Source: Planctomycetota bacterium (lineage in GTDB: Bacteria > Planctomycetota > Brocadiia > Brocadiales > Brocadiaceae). Taken from it: a DNA stretch of 64,000 nt. Position 1 is the first letter of the stretch, and every line of letters begins with the position of its first letter. Position numbers and translations under genes: made by a program. The notes beneath the pieces were generated by a model. That model did no database searches and was not told where the DNA came from. It saw only the letters and a list, made by a program, of their open reading frames with translations. The stretch covers positions 62,001 through 126,000 of the forward strand of contig VGXV01000004.1 of the NCBI GenBank assembly GCA_016873165.1, read 5' to 3'. Positions 1 through 9,178 of this stretch are shown one piece after another.

Positions 1-593
1 TTACATCTTACATGCACCATTTTTGATTCAGGCAATATGCTGATTATCCCTCTTGGGCATACCTCGGCGCATTTTCCGCAACCTGTGCACCGTTCCCTTA
101 TTACTTTGGGCAAGCCATCTTTTCCCATGTACATAGCTTCAAATTTACACGCTTCAACACACGTGCCTAACCCTAAACATCCGTAATCACACCCGAAATA
201 ACCGCCGCTGATAATATTTGCCGCGCGGCAGTCTTTTATTCCATTATAGGTAAATTTGTCAGTCACACTTCTTGCATGACACATAACGACGGAAAGGACA
301 CGTTCCTTACTTTCGAATTTGACCCCCATAATATTAGCAATAAGTTCCGCAACAGGAGACTGTCCCACTGTACAGCCGGTGACAGGAGCTTTTCCCTCCG
401 CCACTGCCTGTGCAAAACCTCCGCATCCTGGCAAACCACATGCCCCGCAATTTGCGCCAGGAAGCACCTCGTTGATTTTTTCACTACGGGGATCAACTTT
501 CACGGCAAACTTATCAGAAGCAATTGCCAACCCTATGCCAAAGATCACCCCTAATACGCCAAGTGTGATTGTCGCGCTTAAAATTAGTTCCAT
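1..593 (-). CDS. rnfB: RnfB-like electron-transport ferredoxin (partial)
   Basis: The frame is open from an ATG at 593 down to the window edge, so the C-terminus is missing. It starts with one membrane helix (about residues 4-25). An Fe-S domain follows with the pattern C-G-A-C-G-L-P-G-C-G-G and a later Cys, as in RnfB/PF04060. A ferredoxin-type C-T-G-C-G-K-C-A-E-V-C-P motif lies near the cut end. RnfB is the cytoplasm-facing Fe-S subunit of the Rnf complex, which moves electrons between reduced ferredoxin and NAD coupled to ion transport. The other rnf genes would lie outside the window. A different membrane-bound polyferredoxin is less likely because the N-terminal helix plus CGACG motif is typical of RnfB. 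Confidence 0.85.
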   Translation of the reverse strand, partial: MELILSATITLGVLGVIFGIGLAIASDKFAVKVDPRSEKINEVLPGANCGACGLPGCGGFAQAVAEGKAPVTGCTVGQSPVAELIANIMGVKFESKERVLSVVMCHARSVTDKFTYNGIKDCRAANIISGGYFGCDYGCLGLGTCVEACKFEAMYMGKDGLPKVIRERCTGCGKCAEVCPRGIISILPESKMVHVRC

Positions 594-682
594 TTTTTAT
601 GCACCAATAATCTCAATATATCGCTGTTAGCTGTTAAATGATTATTTATTACAATTTTTCCATAACTGACAACATCCGGCAC

Positions 683-2356
683 CTATGCCATTGTTCCAAT
701 CATTTGATGAATCGGTTGACCCGCAGGAACCATCGGGAAAACATTTTCATTTTTATCTATCCTGAAATCCATAACAACAGGTTGTTTGATGGAAAATGCT
801 TTTTCCAATGTCGGGCGCACATCTTCCTTCTTTTCTATCAAAAACCCTTTCGCCCCATATGATTCCGCCAACTTTACAAAGTCAGGATTACCGTTTAAAC
901 AAACACCGGAATACCTCTTGCCATAAAATAGCTCTTGCCACTGCCGAACCATGCCAAGATACCCGTTATTTAATATAACAACCTTTACCGGAATATTCAA
1001 CCGAACAGCAGTGCTTAGTTCCTGAATATTCATCTGGATACTTCCATCCCCTGCAATATCCACTACAATTTTATCAGGGCATCCCAATTGAGCTCCGATT
1101 GCAGCGGGGAATCCATATCCCATGGTACCCAATCCCCCTGAAGAAAGAAATGTCCGCGGCTTAGTATACGTATAGTACTGAGCCGCCCACATCTGATTCT
1201 GCCCGACCTCAGTTGTTATAATAGCCTCACCCTTTGCTGCTTCATGTATCTGTTCTATTACATATTGTGGCTTTATAAGGTTGCTGCTTTTATCATATGT
1301 TAATGGTTTTTGTTCTTTCCACTGTTTTATTTTATCCAACCATTCTTTTCTTTCAACAAAACTGATATGGCTATTAAGTTCTCTCAAAATATTTTTAGCA
1401 TACCCTACAACCGGTATATCTACCTTGATGTTTTTACTTATGGAAGAAGGGTCAATATCAATATGAATAATTTTTGCATTGGGCGCAAATTCGTCAATTT
1501 TGCCTGTTATACGATCATCAAACCTCGACCCGACTGCAATCAGTATATCGGATTCCGTAACAGCAAGATTTGCATACGCAGTCCCATGCATTCCTAACAT
1601 TCCCAAAGATAAATTATGATTCTCCGGAAATCCCCCGAGTCCCATAAGGGTTGTGGTAACGGGAATATTTCCCTTTTCCGCAAGTTCCAATAATTCCTTA
1701 GAGCTATCAGATGAAATAATGCCGCCGCCGGTATATAATACCGGGCGTTTTGCCTTATTAATTACCTCTGCGGCTATCTTTATCTGGCGAATATTCCCTT
1801 CATACGTTGGTTTGTAACCCGGCAAATCTACTTCCGGAGGTATTATTTCTTCACATTTTGCCATAGTGACGTCGACCGGCAGGTCTATTAACACCGGCCC
1901 CTGCCTGCCCGAACTTGCCAGATAAAATGCTTCTTTTACCACCCTTGATAAATCTTTAACATCTTTAACCAAATAACTGTGTTTTGTTATAGGGCGAGTT
2001 ATGCCAATTATATCAACTTCCTGGAAAGCATCATTGCCGATAAGAAATGTCTTTACCTGCCCTGTTAAAGCAACCATGGGAATAGAATCCATATATGCCG
2101 TTGCAATAGCTGTTGTCAAGTTTGTCGCTCCAGGGCCGGAGGTAGCAAGGCATACGCCAACTTTACCTGTCGCTCTCGCATAACCATCGGCAGCATGGCC
2201 TGCTCCCTGTTCATGCCTTGTCAGCATAAATTTAATCGGCGATTCGTACAATGCATCAAACAAAGGGAGAACCGCACCGCCAGGGATACCGAACACGTAT
2301 TCTACCCCCTCTCGAATCAGCGCATCTACTAGGATTTGAGAACCTGTTTTAATCAT
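683..2356 (-). CDS. ilvB: Acetolactate synthase, large (catalytic) subunit
   Basis: The 557-residue protein has the full three-domain layout of thiamine-diphosphate acetohydroxyacid synthases. The N-terminal domain holds the catalytic Glu (about residue 49, in [15 protein letters not shown]). A central FAD-binding domain follows, then a C-terminal ThDP/Mg motif starting G-D-G-S at about residue 430 and ending with N-N. It condenses two pyruvates, or pyruvate with 2-oxobutyrate, in branched-chain amino acid synthesis. Full length for the family. No small regulatory subunit (ilvN) is next to it. The ATG is preceded only by a weak AAAGA. About 195 bp separate it from spoVG upstream, so it probably has its own promoter. 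Confidence 0.93.
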   Translation of the reverse strand: MIKTGSQILVDALIREGVEYVFGIPGGAVLPLFDALYESPIKFMLTRHEQGAGHAADGYARATGKVGVCLATSGPGATNLTTAIATAYMDSIPMVALTGQVKTFLIGNDAFQEVDIIGITRPITKHSYLVKDVKDLSRVVKEAFYLASSGRQGPVLIDLPVDVTMAKCEEIIPPEVDLPGYKPTYEGNIRQIKIAAEVINKAKRPVLYTGGGIISSDSSKELLELAEKGNIPVTTTLMGLGGFPENHNLSLGMLGMHGTAYANLAVTESDILIAVGSRFDDRITGKIDEFAPNAKIIHIDIDPSSISKNIKVDIPVVGYAKNILRELNSHISFVERKEWLDKIKQWKEQKPLTYDKSSNLIKPQYVIEQIHEAAKGEAIITTEVGQNQMWAAQYYTYTKPRTFLSSGGLGTMGYGFPAAIGAQLGCPDKIVVDIAGDGSIQMNIQELSTAVRLNIPVKVVILNNGYLGMVRQWQELFYGKRYSGVCLNGNPDFVKLAESYGAKGFLIEKKEDVRPTLEKAFSIKQPVVMDFRIDKNENVFPMVPAGQPIHQMIGTMA

Positions 2357-2551
2357 TAATCTTTGAAAAATATAAAAGTTTAAAGAGAATATATTTTAAA
2401 AACACCTTAGGAGAACATACTTTCTCTCTCTATTTCTTGACAGGATGTTCAAAAAGGTATGCTTAAATTGAACAACAAGAGGCTATTGGTATGAAATTAT
2501 CGAGTGTAACCGCTTCTCTTTCTAACCGTGCTTACTTCTATTCCTACACCC

Positions 2552-3007
2552 TTATAAATCCTCATTCTCATAGTCATCAATATCCAAATCATCTAAATCC
2601 TCATATTTTTGAGGCTTGTAACCCGGCAATTTGGACTTTTCCACTTCTTCTTTATAGGCGGCGAGTACTTTTTCTTGTATTTCTTCTCTGCATTTTGAAT
2701 TTATCGGGTGGGCAGTATCCGCATGCAATTTCAATCTTCCCGCACCCCTGGAAGCACGTTTTTCATCTAATTTTGTGCCGCAATCGTTACAGTACTGAGA
2801 CATAAGATGGTTTTTTCCACCACAATTCGGGCATCGGTCGGTAAGTTTTCTACTTGGCATTGCAACGAAGGCCCCCTTATGCCCCTCGATAACCTTTAGA
2901 TCTCTGACGACAAAATCGTTATCAATTGTAATGCTGCAAAACGCTTGCAATCTGTTTTTTTTCGCTTCGGTCAGCTTCACCCTAACTTCAGTTATATTCA
3001 CGGCCAT
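2552..3007 (-). CDS. spoVG: SpoVG-family RNA-binding regulator with inserted zinc ribbon
   Basis: A 151-residue protein. Residues 1-52 match the N-terminal half of SpoVG (I-T-E-V-R-V, then D-F-V-V-R-D-L and F-V-A-M-P-S). Residues about 90-125 match the C-terminal half (A-H-P-I-N-S). Between them is an insertion with C59-x2-C62 and C73-x2-C76, a zinc-ribbon pattern absent from the roughly 97-residue Firmicutes protein. The C-terminus is acidic. SpoVG proteins bind RNA/DNA and act as global regulators. Strong SD (GGAAAGGGG) directly before the ATG. It lies 12 nt after ispE, the same ispE/spoVG neighbourhood seen in Bacillus. What the extra ribbon binds is unknown. Confidence 0.85.
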   Translation of the reverse strand: MAVNITEVRVKLTEAKKNRLQAFCSITIDNDFVVRDLKVIEGHKGAFVAMPSRKLTDRCPNCGGKNHLMSQYCNDCGTKLDEKRASRGAGRLKLHADTAHPINSKCREEIQEKVLAAYKEEVEKSKLPGYKPQKYEDLDDLDIDDYENEDL

Positions 3008-3019
3008 CCCCTTTCCTGT

Positions 3020-3907
3020 TCACTTAGTTATGCCTTCGAAATCACTGGTTACCACAAATACATCACCAAAACCAAACGTTTTTACATTTTGCCCTATATT
3101 CTTTGCCTCACTCTCCCTTCTGCACAATCCATATACGGCAGAACCACTTCCCGATAAAAGCACGCCACAAAAATCAAGTTTTTTTAATTTCTGTTTTATT
3201 TCTTCAAGTTGAGGATAAAGCTTAAAAACAACGTCTTCCAATCGATTATGCAAACACGTTCCTAACAGATCAGCGTCTCCTGATTCTAAAGACCGCAGAA
3301 AAAAGGTAACATCTTTCAAATTTTTTGTCAAGGCAATTTTGAAATTTTTATACGCAGTTGCCGTGCTTACCGCAAACTTTGGATATATTATCACGTAATA
3401 ATATTTTGTTTTGATAGGAAATGGCTGGATTATCTCACCCCTCCCCCTGCAAATAGCTGTATTTTCACCTATAAAAAAGGGAATATCGGAACCGAGCCTG
3501 GCTGCAAATGACATTAATCTTTCACTATCATAGCCGAGTCGCCACAACCTGTTTATACCAAATAACGTTGCTGCCGCATCGCTGCTGCCTCCACCCAAAC
3601 CCGCTCCAATAGGTATATTTTTTTCCAAAAATATTTTTATCCCTCTATAAATACCCGATTCTTTCTGCAACAATCGCACTGCTTTAACCACCAAATTGTC
3701 TTCACCCGTTTCAAGTTCAGGATTTGAACAACTTAATTCCATATCTTCATTGTTTTCCATATAAATATAGTCGTACAAACACACTTTTTGCATAACTGTT
3801 TCTATTTCATGATACCCATCAGGGCGTTTCCCCAAAATCTCAAGAAACAAATTGATTTTCGCGGGTGCCGCGATTTTTATTTTCCCTTGATCTTCCCAAT
3901 ATTTCAT
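3020..3907 (-). CDS. ispE: 4-diphosphocytidyl-2-C-methyl-D-erythritol kinase
   Basis: A GHMP kinase of 295 residues, the usual length. The ATP-binding glycine-rich loop is at residues 99-110 (P-I-G-A-G-L-G-G-G-S-S-D). An N-terminal P-A-K-I-N-L-F-L substrate motif is present, and a C-terminal L-S-G-S-G-S-A-V-Y-G motif. It phosphorylates CDP-methylerythritol in the non-mevalonate isoprenoid pathway. The gene starts 5 nt after rsmD and ends 12 nt before spoVG, so the three are almost certainly one minus-strand operon. Confidence 0.93.
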   Translation of the reverse strand: MKYWEDQGKIKIAAPAKINLFLEILGKRPDGYHEIETVMQKVCLYDYIYMENNEDMELSCSNPELETGEDNLVVKAVRLLQKESGIYRGIKIFLEKNIPIGAGLGGGSSDAAATLFGINRLWRLGYDSERLMSFAARLGSDIPFFIGENTAICRGRGEIIQPFPIKTKYYYVIIYPKFAVSTATAYKNFKIALTKNLKDVTFFLRSLESGDADLLGTCLHNRLEDVVFKLYPQLEEIKQKLKKLDFCGVLLSGSGSAVYGLCRRESEAKNIGQNVKTFGFGDVFVVTSDFEGITK

Positions 3908-3912
3908 GATAT

Positions 3913-4500
3913 TTAGCTCACTCTGATATTTTTCTCAAAAAAAGATACCTGTGTTTCTCTATAGATTCTTGTATCGTACAACTTTAAAAACAATGCCTTT
4001 GGCGGTATTTCTAACAATATCTTTCTATGTTGAAACACAATAATGCCTTCAGGACATACGATATTTTTTTCATATAATGCAGACAAGAAAATCAACAATT
4101 TTTCCCGATACGAGCTTTCGTCGACAAGTGGATATGGCGGACAGGCAAAAACGAGATCAATTCCGGCAATATGCTGCTCCAGAAATGGAATAACTTTAAG
4201 CACATCACATTTTATGATACTTGACTTTTCATGTAGTTTTGTTACAGCAATGTTTTTTTCTATCGTCTGGATTGCAGATGTATCATTCTCTACAAACAAA
4301 CAAGATTTTGCCCCCCTGCTTAATGCCTCTATACCGACAGCCCCCGTACCGGCATATAAGTCCAAAATATTACTGTCAGGAACAACATTCGCTAATATAT
4401 TAAACAGTGATTCCTTTACATTATCCGGTATTGGTCTGGTCTTGCTCCCTTTGGGAGAATAAAGCGAGACTCCCCTCGCACTACCCGCAATTACACGCAC
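3913..4500 (-). CDS. rsmD: 16S rRNA (guanine-N2) methyltransferase RsmD
   Basis: A 195-residue SAM-dependent methyltransferase. Motif I is L-D-L-Y-A-G-T-G-A-V-G-I-E-A-L-S-R-G, preceded by the family signature R-V-I-A-G-S-A-R-G at the N-terminus and T-R-P-I-P-D-N-V-K-E-S. The enzyme methylates G966 of 16S rRNA (E. coli numbering). The start is GTG (4500) without an evident SD. The catalytic motif IV, normally D/N-P-P-Y/F, reads C-P-P-Y here (codons GCC TGT CCG CCA TAT), an unusual replacement of the acidic or amide residue by Cys. First gene of the rsmD-ispE-spoVG operon. Confidence 0.85.
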   Translation of the reverse strand: MRVIAGSARGVSLYSPKGSKTRPIPDNVKESLFNILANVVPDSNILDLYAGTGAVGIEALSRGAKSCLFVENDTSAIQTIEKNIAVTKLHEKSSIIKCDVLKVIPFLEQHIAGIDLVFACPPYPLVDESSYREKLLIFLSALYEKNIVCPEGIIVFQHRKILLEIPPKALFLKLYDTRIYRETQVSFFEKNIRVS

Positions 4501-4641
4501 AATTGTATCAGATTTATTTGTTGTTTTAAAAAAATTACCATCTTCTTGAATACAAGCAATCCCGCTTTTCTACCGCATGAAAATACTGAAATGTGTAAAT
4601 GGTAAGCTTATATTGGTTCCAAGTCAAATCCAATTTCCGTA

Positions 4642-4670
4642 TTGACACCTTTAATGGTTTTTTGTATTAT
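4642..4670 (+). promoter_or_regulatory. Sigma70-type promoter of prfB-glyA
   Basis: TTGACA at 4642-4647, a 17-bp spacer and TATTAT at 4665-4670. The predicted transcription start is near 4677, leaving a leader of about 43 nt before the prfB ATG. Confidence 0.75.
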
Positions 4671-4719
4671 TCGTTTTTTATGGATTTTATAATTTTACAG
4701 AATTAAAAGCAGGTAAAAA

Positions 4720-5866
4720 ATGATTGAAAATATAGGAAAAGAACTCTCCCACCTCAGAAAACGTCTTATTACCATAAAGGACTCTCTTTGACGTAGAGAG
4801 TAAAGAAAAAGACCTCTCCGAACTCGAAAAGAAAATATCTTCTCCCGGATTTTGGGATAATAAAGACAACGCACAACAGATTATCAAGAAATTAAAATCT
4901 CTCAAAGGAATTGTATTCCCTCTTCAAGAATTGCAAAAAACATTCGAAGATATGGAGTTCCTTGTTGCCATCGCACAAGAAGAAAACGATGAAAAAACAA
5001 CAGAAGAGGTAGTTAAGGATATTGCGTCATTTACACAAAAACTTGAAAAACTCGAATTAAATACAATGCTCAGCGAAGCCCATGATCATTGCAATGCATA
5101 CCTGAGTATTTATGCAGGGGCAGGCGGAACGGAATCATGTGATTGGGTTTCTATGCTTTTTCGTATGTATTCACGTTGGGCAGAAAAAAATGGTTACACA
5201 CTCTCCCTCATTGATTCATTAGACGGGGAAGAAGCCGGATTAAAAAGAATTACCGTTCTCATCGGGGGCGAGTATGTTTATGGATATTTAAAATCTGAAA
5301 TTGGTGTGCATCGCCTGGTAAGGATTTCGCCATTTGATTCCAACGCCAGAAGGCATACTTCATTTGCCGCAGTTGACGTACTGCCGGAAATGGAAGAGGA
5401 AGATGAAATAGAAATAAACGACAATGATATACAGGTGGATACATACCGGTCATCGGGAGCCGGGGGGCAGCATGTAAATAAAACATCTTCTGCGGTTCGT
5501 CTTACCCATTTACCCACCGGAATAGTGATAGCATGCCAAAGTGAACGCTCACAGCATCAAAACCGGAGAAGAGCTTTAAGCATGTTAAAAGCAAAGTTGT
5601 ATCAAGTTAAAGAAAAGGAAAAAGAAAAGGAATTATCTGCTGCTTATGACGAAAAAGGAGATATTGCATGGGGTAACCAAATACGATCATATGTTTTGCA
5701 GCCTTATTCACTTGTCAAGGATCTGCGAAGCGGCAAAGAAAGCGGTAACACACAAGCAATGCTGGATGGAGAAATAGATACATTTATTGAAGCTTATTTA
5801 AAATGGAAAATGGCAAAATCAAATTTATCAACAAAAACGAGGGATTATGACAACGCTAAAACATAA
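4720..5866 (+). CDS. prfB: Peptide chain release factor 2 (programmed +1 frameshift)
   Basis: Translation starts at ATG 4720 (AGGT upstream), runs 23 codons to an in-frame TGA (4789-4791), then must shift +1 to continue from GAC at 4790 to the stop at 5866. The full product is about 381 residues, normal for RF2. Visible motifs are S-P-G-F-W-D in the N-terminal domain, S-P-F (the UGA-recognising tripeptide, in R-I-S-P-F-D-S) and the catalytic G-G-Q ([10 protein letters not shown]). RF2 terminates translation at UGA and UAA, and low RF2 favours the frameshift, an autoregulatory loop. The 3' end overlaps glyA by 20 nt. Confidence 0.95.
4786..4792 (+). other. RF2 programmed frameshift site CTT-TGA-C
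   Basis: The slippery CTT followed by TGA and C is the canonical prfB recoding signal. A purine-rich AAAGGA lies 5' of it and can act as the internal Shine-Dalgarno stimulator. Spacing to CTT is slightly longer than in E. coli. Confidence 0.92.
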
Positions 5867-7112
5867 CGATCCGGAAGTCTGGAATGCCATACAGGAAGAA
5901 GCAAAAAGGCAACAGGAAACAATTGATTTAATCGCATCAGAAAATATATGCAGCCTCGCCGTACAAGAAGCACAAGGTTCTCTTATGACCAACAAATACG
6001 CAGAGGGGTATGTTAACAAACGATGGTATGCCGGGTGTTCAAATGTAGATACCGTAGAACATTTGGCCGTTGAAAGGGCAAAAAAAATGTTTGGAGCAGA
6101 ACATGCCAATGTGCAGCCAAACGCGGGTTCTCAGGCAAACATGGCGGTGTGTTTTGCAGTGCTAAAACCAGGAGACCGTGTGTTGGGGATGGATCTCTCC
6201 CACGGCGGACATTTAACGCACGGTTTTAAGAAGAATTTTTCGGGAATGATGTATGAAATAGCTCATTACGGCGTAAGCAGGGAAACAGGCTACATAGATT
6301 ACGATGAATTGCGTACCATTGCACGTGCCAATAAACCAAAAATTATCATTGCCGGCGCCAGCGCATATCCGCGAATCCTCGACTTTAAGAAATTCAGAGA
6401 AATTTCAGATGAAGTAGGGGCTTATTTCATGGCAGATATAGCGCATATTGCAGGCCTGATTGTAGCTGACGCGCACCCGTCACCGGTGCCTTTTGCCGAT
6501 TTTGTCACCACAACAACCCATAAAACATTGCGCGGGCCACGGGGCGGTCTCATTTTGTGCAAAGCTAAATATGCAAAACAGATTGACGCAATGGTATTTC
6601 CCGGTATTCAGGGCGGACCTTTTATGCACAGTATTGCAGCAAAGGCTGTAGCTTTTAAGGAAGCGATGTCTGAAGAATTTAAAAAATGTCAGCATCAAAC
6701 AGTAAAAAACGCACAAGCAATGTCACAGGAATTTATAAAAAGAGGATTTAACATTGTTTCCGGAGGCACGGATAATCATTTATTCCTGGTTGATTTACGC
6801 AATAAGAACATTACCGGCAAAGAAGCTCAAATGTTACTTGAAACGGTTAATATCATCCTGAATAGAAATACCATTCCTTTTGATGAAAAAGGCGCAAGCG
6901 CAAACGAACCAAACGGCATCCGTATTGGCGCGCCAACAATCACTTCCCGCGGAATGAAGGAAAAGGAAGCAGTAAAAATTGCAGAGTCGATATGCAAAAT
7001 TCTATCGCAGTCAAAAAACGAAAGTATAAAAAATGAAATCAAAAATACCGTGCGAGATTTATGCGCTGCCTATCCTTTGCACAAAGCAGGCGCATGCCAG
7101 GCTCCAAAATAG
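5847..7112 (+). CDS. glyA: Serine hydroxymethyltransferase
   Basis: A 421-residue PLP enzyme interconverting serine and glycine with tetrahydrofolate. The PLP-binding Lys is K226 in [14 protein letters not shown]. The family signatures N-K-Y-A-E-G-Y near residue 50 and G-G-H-L-T-H-G near 120 are present. The start overlaps the end of prfB by 20 nt and has an SD-like GAGGG upstream, so the two genes are probably translationally coupled. A strong terminator follows. Confidence 0.95.
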   Translation: MTTLKHNDPEVWNAIQEEAKRQQETIDLIASENICSLAVQEAQGSLMTNKYAEGYVNKRWYAGCSNVDTVEHLAVERAKKMFGAEHANVQPNAGSQANMAVCFAVLKPGDRVLGMDLSHGGHLTHGFKKNFSGMMYEIAHYGVSRETGYIDYDELRTIARANKPKIIIAGASAYPRILDFKKFREISDEVGAYFMADIAHIAGLIVADAHPSPVPFADFVTTTTHKTLRGPRGGLILCKAKYAKQIDAMVFPGIQGGPFMHSIAAKAVAFKEAMSEEFKKCQHQTVKNAQAMSQEFIKRGFNIVSGGTDNHLFLVDLRNKNITGKEAQMLLETVNIILNRNTIPFDEKGASANEPNGIRIGAPTITSRGMKEKEAVKIAESICKILSQSKNESIKNEIKNTVRDLCAAYPLHKAGACQAPK

Positions 7113-7157
7113 AAATTAATTACATCACGTGGGTCTTACACAATTATCTATACTAAA

Positions 7158-7187
7158 GGGCTGGATACTATCCAGCCCTATTTTTAT
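7158..7187 (+). terminator. Rho-independent terminator after glyA
   Basis: Perfect 9-bp stem (7158-7166 with 7170-7178) with a 3-nt loop, followed by TATTTTTAT. It separates prfB-glyA from gpsA. Confidence 0.85.
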
Positions 7188-7199
7188 GCATACATAAAA

Positions 7200-8222
7200 A
7201 TGAAACCATTCTCACAATCAAAAAAGATAACTGTAATTGGAAACGGCGGCTGGGGAACAGCCTTAGCGATTTTGTTATACAAAAAAGGCAATGAAGTTAT
7301 TCTTTGGGGGCATGATAAATCTTACACTGATTATTTACGAGAGAAGAGAGAAAACACAAAATATTTAAAAGGGATAACCATTCCGCAGGATATTGCCATT
7401 ACCTCTGAAATTAACGGGAAGTTAATGGATGCGCAATTCATAATATCCGCAACTCCCACTCCTTATTTACGTTCCGTGCTTCTTAAATTCAAAGAGGTAT
7501 ACATTAATAAAATTCCCATTATTAGCATTACCAAAGGAATCGAAAACGAAACACTCATGAGGCCAAGCGAAATTATCCGGGATGTTTTAGGGAATGTGCC
7601 TATATCTTTACTTTTGGGTCCCAGCCATGCAGAGGAAGTTGCACATGGCTTGCCAACTACTATTGTTGCTTCTTCAAATGATTCAACTTTAGCGCATGCA
7701 GTGCAGGAACTTTTTACGACAGACAGATTCAGAGTGTACACAAATACCGATATAATTGGTGTAGAAATAGGGGCCGCGCTGAAAAATGTGATTGCTATCG
7801 CTGCAGGCATATGCGATGGATTAAATCTTGGAGACACCACGAAAGCCGCATTACTCACACGTGGTTTGGCAGAAATAAGCCGTCTTGGAACTGCAATGGG
7901 CGCACAAAAAGCAACTTTCTCCGGGCTTTCAGGATTGGGCGATTTAATAACTACCTGCATTAGCCCTTACGGGAGAAACAGAAGAGTCGGAGAACAAATT
8001 GGCAAAGGAAAAACTTTACAGGAAATACTAAGCAACATGGAACAAATTGCAGAAGGGGTGTGGACAACAAAATCCGTCATTAAACTCTCGAAAAAATACA
8101 ATATAGAAATGCCAATTACTCAGGAAATTTATTCTGTGTTGTTTTTAAACAAAAAACCGATGGAGGCATTAAATAACTTAATGATGCGCACTCCCAAATC
8201 AGAAGTTGAAGAAATTTATTGA
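7200..8222 (+). CDS. gpsA: Glycerol-3-phosphate dehydrogenase [NAD(P)+]
   Basis: A 340-residue Rossmann enzyme. The nucleotide-binding G-N-G-G-W-G-T-A-L-A lies at residues 14-23. The catalytic Lys is in G-A-A-L-K-N-V-I-A-I-A-A-G (near residue 197), followed by the conserved G-L-S-G-L-G-D-L. It reduces dihydroxyacetone phosphate to sn-glycerol-3-phosphate for lipid synthesis. Length is normal. It begins only 12 nt after the glyA terminator, and a second hairpin follows its stop. Confidence 0.94.
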   Translation: MKPFSQSKKITVIGNGGWGTALAILLYKKGNEVILWGHDKSYTDYLREKRENTKYLKGITIPQDIAITSEINGKLMDAQFIISATPTPYLRSVLLKFKEVYINKIPIISITKGIENETLMRPSEIIRDVLGNVPISLLLGPSHAEEVAHGLPTTIVASSNDSTLAHAVQELFTTDRFRVYTNTDIIGVEIGAALKNVIAIAAGICDGLNLGDTTKAALLTRGLAEISRLGTAMGAQKATFSGLSGLGDLITTCISPYGRNRRVGEQIGKGKTLQEILSNMEQIAEGVWTTKSVIKLSKKYNIEMPITQEIYSVLFLNKKPMEALNNLMMRTPKSEVEEIY

Positions 8223-8276
8223 ATAGAATCATATCGTTTTTTCCAGTACCCCTGTATACTCGCTCTATAGAAACAG

Positions 8277-8316
8277 AAAAATCCTGGTAAGTCAAAACAC
8301 CTACCAGGATTTTTTC
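8277..8316. terminator. Bidirectional terminator between gpsA and the nxr operon end
   Basis: Stem arms 8281-8289 and 8302-8310, flanked by A-rich sequence on the left and TTTTTTC on the right, so it can terminate plus-strand gpsA and the minus-strand transcript ending at 8332. Confidence 0.8.
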
Positions 8317-8331
8317 AGATTCTGTGATTGC

Positions 8332-9063
8332 TTATCTTCTTCTTGCTAATTCAAAATTAACCGTAGCAGCCTTTCCTGTCTCTACAGTAATCTCTTGCGA
8401 CAATTCTTTAAGCTTTTCGTGCCATGTTTTTACCGTATACTTTCCTGGTGGCACACCTTCTATCGTATAGTTGCCATCTTTATCGGTCATACCAAAATAC
8501 GGATTGGCAAGTGAAAGCACATATCCTGCCATTTCTGCATGAACATTACAAAGAAGGGGCGTTTCCCCTAAAACATCAAACGCTACCTCCTTGATAACTC
8601 CCGTTGGATAGGTTCCCAGATTAAACTGCAATGCAGCAGAAGGAGGAGAAAATACATTGTGACGTACAGCATCACTATTGGGGAAATCAACAACAGAACC
8701 TTTTTGTAATGCTACTACCCTCGGCACATACGTCAAATTAAGCTGATCAACGACCGCATGCTCGGAAGGAGGTGCAAAATTATTATCTCCCACTTTTTCT
8801 ATAAAAACAACAACATTCTCGTTTGTTCTTTCCCTTTTACATGTTACTTTGCCCGTAATAGAACCCCCATTATCAATCTTTGGGATATTATTGACAACTC
8901 TCTTCAATTTTTGCTGCGCATCTTCCAATTTTTTCTGAGCCGCAGCCATTTCTTCAGCGCTCAATGCTTTCTTTTCTTCCTGTGCATATACTGCTCTCAG
9001 TGTTATGGGCATTGAAACCATAAATGACATTGCAAGAACACCAGAAACCAGAAATCTTTTCAT
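8332..9063 (-). CDS. Exported cupredoxin-like protein with carboxypeptidase-regulatory-like domain
   Basis: A 243-residue protein with a signal peptide (residues 1-27, A-Q-E cleavage region) and a short helical segment (30-60). A beta-rich domain follows with a possible type-1 copper set: His in R-H-N-V-F, then C-N-V-H-A-E-M (Cys, His, Met). The C-terminus is a carboxypeptidase-regulatory-like fold (G-N-Y-T-I-E-G-V-P-P-G-K-Y-T-V). The same layout occurs in the 251-residue protein at 26829. SD AAGGAAGG. It lies 115 nt downstream of nxrA beyond a strong hairpin, so it may be expressed at a lower level than nxrA. I infer electron transfer or a structural role near NXR; the copper site is by pattern only. 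Confidence 0.7.
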   Translation of the reverse strand: MKRFLVSGVLAMSFMVSMPITLRAVYAQEEKKALSAEEMAAAQKKLEDAQQKLKRVVNNIPKIDNGGSITGKVTCKRERTNENVVVFIEKVGDNNFAPPSEHAVVDQLNLTYVPRVVALQKGSVVDFPNSDAVRHNVFSPPSAALQFNLGTYPTGVIKEVAFDVLGETPLLCNVHAEMAGYVLSLANPYFGMTDKDGNYTIEGVPPGKYTVKTWHEKLKELSQEITVETGKAATVNFELARRR

Positions 9064-9107
9064 AAGCCTTCCTTTTCCTCCATTGAAAAAATTTTCTTGA
9101 AATTACA

Positions 9108-9151
9108 CGAGCTAACAAATGTTTTAACTTCTGTCAACATTTGTTAGCTCG
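9108..9151 (-). terminator. Strong hairpin directly after nxrA
   Basis: A perfect 16-bp inverted repeat (9108-9123 with 9136-9151) with a 12-nt loop, 28 nt past the nxrA stop. On the minus strand it is followed by TGTAATTTC rather than an immediate T-run, with TTTTTT only 20 nt on. It may be a partial terminator or a 3' stabiliser that sets the nxrA versus downstream-gene ratio. Confidence 0.7.
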
Positions 9152-9178
9152 TCATCACAATCGCTTTACCTTTAAAAA

